Source: Mycteria americana
Taxonomy: Eukaryota; Chordata; Aves; Ciconiiformes; Ciconiidae
Assembly (NCBI RefSeq): GCF_035582795.1
Contig: NC_134367.1
Span: forward strand, 109,354,062 to 109,418,061
DNA: 64,000 nucleotides
Reading direction: 5' to 3'
Of the stretch, positions 59,500 to 64,000 are shown piece after piece (the first letter of the stretch is position 1; each line of letters begins with the position of its first letter). The position numbers were made by a program, and so were the translations under genes. The notes under the pieces were generated by a model that saw only the letters and a program-made list of their open reading frames with translations, was not told where the DNA came from and searched no databases.

Positions 59500-59935
59500 G
59501 GTCCTAGAGGAGAGAGAAAGACTTGCTCGGCGCCCGTGTCCGGAGGAAACCGCTCCCCTTCGCGGCGGGCTCCGCGGCCGGGCTGGGCTCTCCGCGGGGG
59601 AAGAGGCCGAGCCGGCAGCACCGGGGCGGGGACAGCCCCGCCCCTCGCCCCGCCCCCGCCGACACGTCATGGAATTCCAGGGCGCTTTCCGCCAATGGCG
59701 GCGCCGAGCCCGCGGCAGAGGGCGCCGCGCCAGGAAGGCGGGCGCTCGCGCGGGGCACGTTTGGGTGCCAGCCGCGCGTGTCCGCGTCCGCCCCGCTCCG
59801 TCCCGCCTTGCCCGCGTCCCGCCGGGGAGGGCCGCAGCCGGTGAGCGCGGCGGGGACAGCCCCTCGCTGCGGGAGGAGGACGCGGGGAGTAACTGGGGAG
59901 CGGTGAAAGCACGGCTACTTCCTCTTCGCGTCCGA
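59500..59935. promoter_or_regulatory. Unassigned CpG island, candidate promoter
   Basis: About 430 bp of dense CpG, separate from the H3-3A island 2 kb away. It contains a CCAAT directly joined to a YY1-like ATGGCGGC (about 59692-59703), GC boxes, and a strong donor-like CAGCCG/gtgagc at 59840/59841 on the plus strand. It could be an alternative H3-3A first exon or the promoter of a noncoding RNA on either strand. Confidence 0.55.
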
Positions 59936-60316
59936 GCGTGTTCAGAGTTAAAGCTAACAGGGATCATCTTAGAATTATTAATCTCTGGGCAGCTTCTTGC
60001 AGCTGGGAACTAGTGCTGCCGGCTTTTCACTTTTGCGGCTGCTCGTTACGGGGTGCGTGTGCTATGTTGGGAATCGATGCCAATTCCGGTGCCTGGCTTT
60101 TAGAGTTTACAGAGTATTTGCAAATACTGCATTGTATAATACTGTCCAGCTTTGAGTTCTCTTGCTGGCTGTCCAGTAAGGTGCTGTTCTCTCATAAAAT
60201 ACTATCAATAGATAAATTACTCCACTAATTCTTCTGTGAGTATAACTAAAATCCTTTGTAGTTTCGTTTCCCGGACAGTCGCCTCTCATAAACTCGCCGT
60301 ACGGTCGTGGGTGTGT

Positions 60317-60421
60317 CATAGAATGCTTTGGGTTGGAAGGGACCTTTACAGGTCATCTGGTCCACCCCCCCTGCAAGAGCAGGGACATCTTTAACTAGAT
60401 CAGGTTGCTCAGGGCCCCATC
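60317..60421 (-). mobile_element. CR1 LINE 3'-end fragment
   Basis: About 105 bp matching the CR1 terminal region in minus orientation (catagaatgctttgggttgg, then agggaccttt, then atcaggttgctcagggcccc). Severely 5'-truncated, with no coding part. Confidence 0.9.
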
Positions 60422-61208
60422 AATGGGGTGTGTGTCTGGTATGTCTACACCAGCCTGCGTAGTGCGGCCCGTTGTGTTTATTTGAGTACCAAAGCAGCCT
60501 ATATCTGTTTTAGCAGGGTGTTCTGCCCACGATAACACTCTTTTCCTCATCGGGTTTGATTAGCCCCAAGCGAATTGCTCTGCTTACATGGCTAAACTAC
60601 TTCTGCTGCCAGAGGTAGCTTGGATGTCTCTGCACAGAATTGCATTGCATCATCATCCATAATAAAGATTTTGCAAATCAAATACAGCTCCTTCTTACAC
60701 CTAAATGCCGGACAAGATGGTGGCACCGGTTTGCGCGAGTACGGAATTTGACTCTGTAGTCAAAATGTAGTTAAGAAAATTGCAAGTGATTGTTCGGTCA
60801 TAGTAGAGTGGAGGTTACTTTCCCACAGGGCATTTTGTTTCTGATGTTAACAGAAACTAAAGAGTGAATTTTCTCATTAAACAACATGGCAGTGGATACA
60901 ACTGGATAGGATCCATTGGCAATGCAGTGCTCAATTTACGGTCGCTTTTCTAATAGCTGCATTTCAAACTCAAAATCGTTTGACAGGACTGATACCGGGG
61001 ATGAGACTCCTCTTCCTTCCCAGACCTCAGATTTTCCTGATGACCCATTGTGTCTGCAGTTTGCTTCCGAGTCGCAGGTGAGCCTGGTGGTCTGCTCCTG
61101 CCGCTCAGCTCTTATTTTGCAGAATGAGGAAGAGAGCACTTCCATGGCAGCTCCTCGCCGGGCTAGCTTCGACGGGCCTGCTTACAGTGAGGATTCTGGC
61201 ATTGCTTC

Positions 61209-61213
<5 letters not shown>

Positions 61214-61255
<42 letters not shown>
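61214..61255 (+). repeat. 42-nt A homopolymer
   Basis: Uninterrupted run of A, beginning inside the TAA stop of a 98-codon ATG frame (60922-61215). It could be the tail of a retrocopy or a simple homopolymer; no flanking target-site duplication was found by eye. Confidence 0.9.
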
Positions 61256-61257
<2 letters not shown>

Positions 61258-61859
61258 GAAGAAGCTAACAGCAACAAACCCAAACAACCCCACCCCAAAC
61301 GGCTGAGACGGACTCTGGGGGATGACAAGGTGCCTTGTGCTTCGGGGGGGGGGTGAGAGCTAGAGCCAGCTCGCTCCGCAGCTGGCCCACCTCCCGCCGG
61401 CTGCTGGCAGCCCCCTGCCCTGCTGCCCTGGGGCTGGTTTTCCGGGCGTGCGGTACCTGCCGCCCACCCGGCGGGTACGAGTGGCGGGCGACCGGACACG
61501 CCAGCCGCTGGGGGCGGCGGGGCGGGAGGGGCGAGGCCTGCCGGCGCGGGGTGCCGGGCTCGGGGTCGGCGGGGGTGGAGGCCGTCCGCCCCGCTCCGCT
61601 CCCCGCCGGCGGCGTTGAGCGGCCGTTGGCCCCGCCGTGGCCTCGCGCGCCCCCGGGGCGGCCGGCCGGGGGGGGCGGGGGAGGGAATCCCCCTCGCGCG
61701 CGCGGCGTGTCTTTTGTGTTTGTACACACGGCGCCGAGGGAGGGGGCGGGGCCGCGGGCGGGGCCGCGCCTTCCCTCCATTGTGCTCCATTGGCGGGCGG
61801 GCGGGGCCGGGGCGGGGCGCGGCGGGCGGGGGCGGGGCCGAGCGGGGGGCCGGCCCTCC

Positions 61860-62032
61860 CGAGTCAGCCATCTTTCAATTGTGCTCCGAGCCGCCGCCGC
61901 CGCCAGCAGCAGCAGCAGCAGCAGCAGAAGCTCGGGCTCCGGCTCCGGCTCCGGCTCCTCCTTGCGCCCGCCCTCCCTCCCTCCCGCACGCCCTCCCTCC
62001 CGCACGGCAGCCGCGCTCGCCCAGCGGACGGG
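61860..62032 (+). other. H3-3A: H3-3A noncoding exon 1 (approximate start)
   Basis: The exon ends at a strong donor, GCGGACGG/gtaagt (62032/62033). Its start is placed near 61860 from the island layout. It contains no ATG. It carries a CCG run, eight CAG units (61904-61927) and about four GGCTCC units. A noncoding first exon followed by an intron before the ATG is the known H3.3 gene layout. Confidence 0.7.
61890..61957 (+). repeat. CCG / CAG(8) / GGCTCC compound microsatellite
   Basis: Consecutive short arrays: CCG from about 61890, CAG x8 at 61904-61927, and GGCTCC repeats at about 61934-61957, all within the predicted 5'UTR exon of H3-3A. Confidence 0.92.
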
Positions 62033-63478
62033 GTAAGTCTGGCGCCGCGCCCGCCGGCCCCCGCGCCCCGCCACCCCCCGGCGGCGCCCCGCCGCCCTCC
62101 CCCGACCCTCCCCACAAACTTTTGGGGGGCTCGGGAGGCGGCGGCAGCCCGGGTCCCCTTCCCCGCGCCGCCTTCCCGGCGCAGCCGGAGCGGCTCCCTC
62201 CGCCGGCACCCCCGGCCCCGCTTCGCGCGGTCGTTGCCCCCCTCTGCTCCCCTCGCCCCCGCTCCAAACCCCCACCAGCAGCCTCCCCAGCCCCTTAGCT
62301 GCCTCCTCAGCCCGACATCCCCCGGATCGGGGCTGGGAAGCGGCCGCAAAGAGGAGCCGCTCGCCAGCCCAGGGTAACTCTCCTGCCTTCCTTCCCCTGC
62401 TCCCCACAGTTGTTGCTCAGCTTCACCATCTTGTCTCTTTTCTCTGGTCACCGACCATATTTTTTTTCCTATTGCATAAAAAACAATAAAAAGGGAAAGA
62501 AATTCGCCGAAGGAACGACCCAAACCCAACGCAATTTTTTGGTTTTCGAGTGCAAACTTTTCCGCTGCCTCCCCCTTCATCTGCACCCACATGGTTTGGA
62601 GTTCCTTGCGATTTTTCGGCGTGATTTTTTGCAATTTATTTTTTCCTCCTTTGCAAAAGGACTAGGGCTGCATTTCGTGATTGTTTCCATTTTGTTCTGG
62701 GTCTGGGAGATGAGTTTGCCTGTGAGAGGCGCTTGGGAGCGAGGCGGCTTTGGGGAAGCAGTTACATAGAAAGGGAAAGACGGCACCCAAAAAACAGCCC
62801 CCCCCAAGAAAAGTTTGTTGCTTTCTGGCACTTTATCCGGACCCTTCCCTTTTTGTACGATAAATGCCGATTTGCTGCCGTTGCCGGCGGGTCGGGGAGC
62901 GCAGGCGGGCGGCGGCGAGGGCCGGGCTGCCCGGCGGAGGGCCGACAGGGGCTGCTGCTCTGCTTTCAGCCGCTCCGCAGTTTCGGGGGAGGTTTTCGCC
63001 GGGTGGAAGCGGCGGGTCGGGTGCCAGCCCCCCGATGTTCGCCGGGCGGTATTTGCAAACACTTCGCAGGTGACGGGCGGCCGGCGGGGGGAGGCGACAG
63101 CCGCCTCTCCGCGCCTGCTGGCGGGCGACTTGCTCGGTTTCAGCCGCCGCCGCCTCGCTATTGAATTCGTGGGCAAAAAGCCTGTATTTCAATATTCCGC
63201 GATCGGCAAGACGTTTAATTTCTAATTTTTTTATTTTTATTTTTTTTTTTCTCCTTTGGCGAACGGAGGCGTTAGGCGGCCGCGGGCTGCGGGGCTAGCG
63301 GCTCGCCCCGCCGTTCAGCGACCGCGGGCAGGGACGCCTTGCGCGGGGCCGGGTGGCCGCCCGCTCGCCCGGGGTGGGGGGCAGGTGCCGGCGGGGCGTG
63401 CGCTGAGCGGGGCGGCGGGGCCGGCCCCCCTCTCTCCTCCCTCCCTTTCCTCCCTCCCTCCCTCCTTCCCTCCGGCAG
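62033..63478 (+). other. H3-3A: H3-3A intron 1
   Basis: About 1.45 kb, GC-rich with a pyrimidine-rich 3' end (ccctcccttcc repeats) before the acceptor ccggcag. No other feature is recognised. Confidence 0.75.
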
Positions 63479-63484
63479 GTGTAA

Positions 63485-64000
<516 letters not shown>

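Larger units (their letters stand above)
59936..61340. other. Intergenic between the two CpG islands
   Basis: Contains a CR1 tail fragment, a 42-nt A run and a small open frame ending at the A run. No established gene is recognised. Confidence 0.6.

Noticed and set aside
59429-60013. 194-codon plus-strand frame in the unassigned CpG island
   Set aside because: Arg/Ala/Gly-rich, driven by composition; crosses the likely promoter core and splice donor.
61182-62634. Several long open frames (up to 380 codons) on both strands of the H3-3A CpG island
   Set aside because: Very high GC leaves few stop codons; the products are Gly/Pro/Arg/Ala low-complexity, overlap in all frames and cross the H3-3A promoter and noncoding exon.

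Overview
The window is vertebrate nuclear DNA, almost certainly from a bird. It has spliced genes with GT-AG introns, CpG-island promoters, and compact 0.3-3 kb introns in the small genes. It also has CR1 LINE tails and a solo LTR of a type common in avian genomes. Four protein genes are supported: TMEM63A (minus, 5' end only), LEFTY (plus, complete), SDE2 (minus, complete) and H3-3A (plus, 5' end only). In mammals the same neighbours occur in the same general order (human 1q42), which supports the identifications.

Layout. 1-5,080: first two coding exons of TMEM63A (2443-2628, then 67-146, minus strand), a possible 5'UTR exon, and its CpG-island promoter. 5,080-21,450: intergenic, with one 5'-truncated CR1 (14,891-15,536) and candidate LEFTY enhancer sequence at about 19.0-20.4 kb. 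21,451-25,710: LEFTY, with a TATA box, four coding exons (363 aa) and a 3'UTR containing an AT-rich repeat. 25,710-34,500: intergenic, with one unusually long unexplained open frame (26,514-27,548). 34,500-44,400: SDE2 (414 aa, seven coding exons) and its CpG island, which carries a perfect 36-bp inverted repeat. 44,400-59,500: gene-poor, with an imperfect tandem duplication, a purine-rich block and a solo ERV LTR. 59,500-64,000: an unassigned CpG island, a 42-nt A run, then the H3-3A promoter, noncoding exon 1, intron 1 and first coding exon. The gene continues past the right edge.

Functions. The four genes do not form one pathway. TMEM63A is a mechanically gated cation channel. LEFTY is a secreted Nodal inhibitor in left-right patterning. 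SDE2 acts in splicing and genome maintenance. H3-3A encodes replacement histone H3.3. LEFTY is the only gene here likely to have tissue-restricted, enhancer-driven control (TATA promoter, FoxH1-type motifs upstream). The other three have TATA-less CpG-island promoters of housekeeping type.

The most interesting points are the 36-bp hairpin upstream of SDE2, the FoxH1-type motif cluster upstream of LEFTY, the single LEFTY in opposite orientation to its neighbours with no PYCR2 beside it, the unassigned CpG island 2 kb upstream of the H3-3A promoter, the 344-codon open frame downstream of LEFTY, and a possible overlapping upstream ORF in TMEM63A. No search could be run, so family calls rest on recognised protein sequence and splice-frame agreement.
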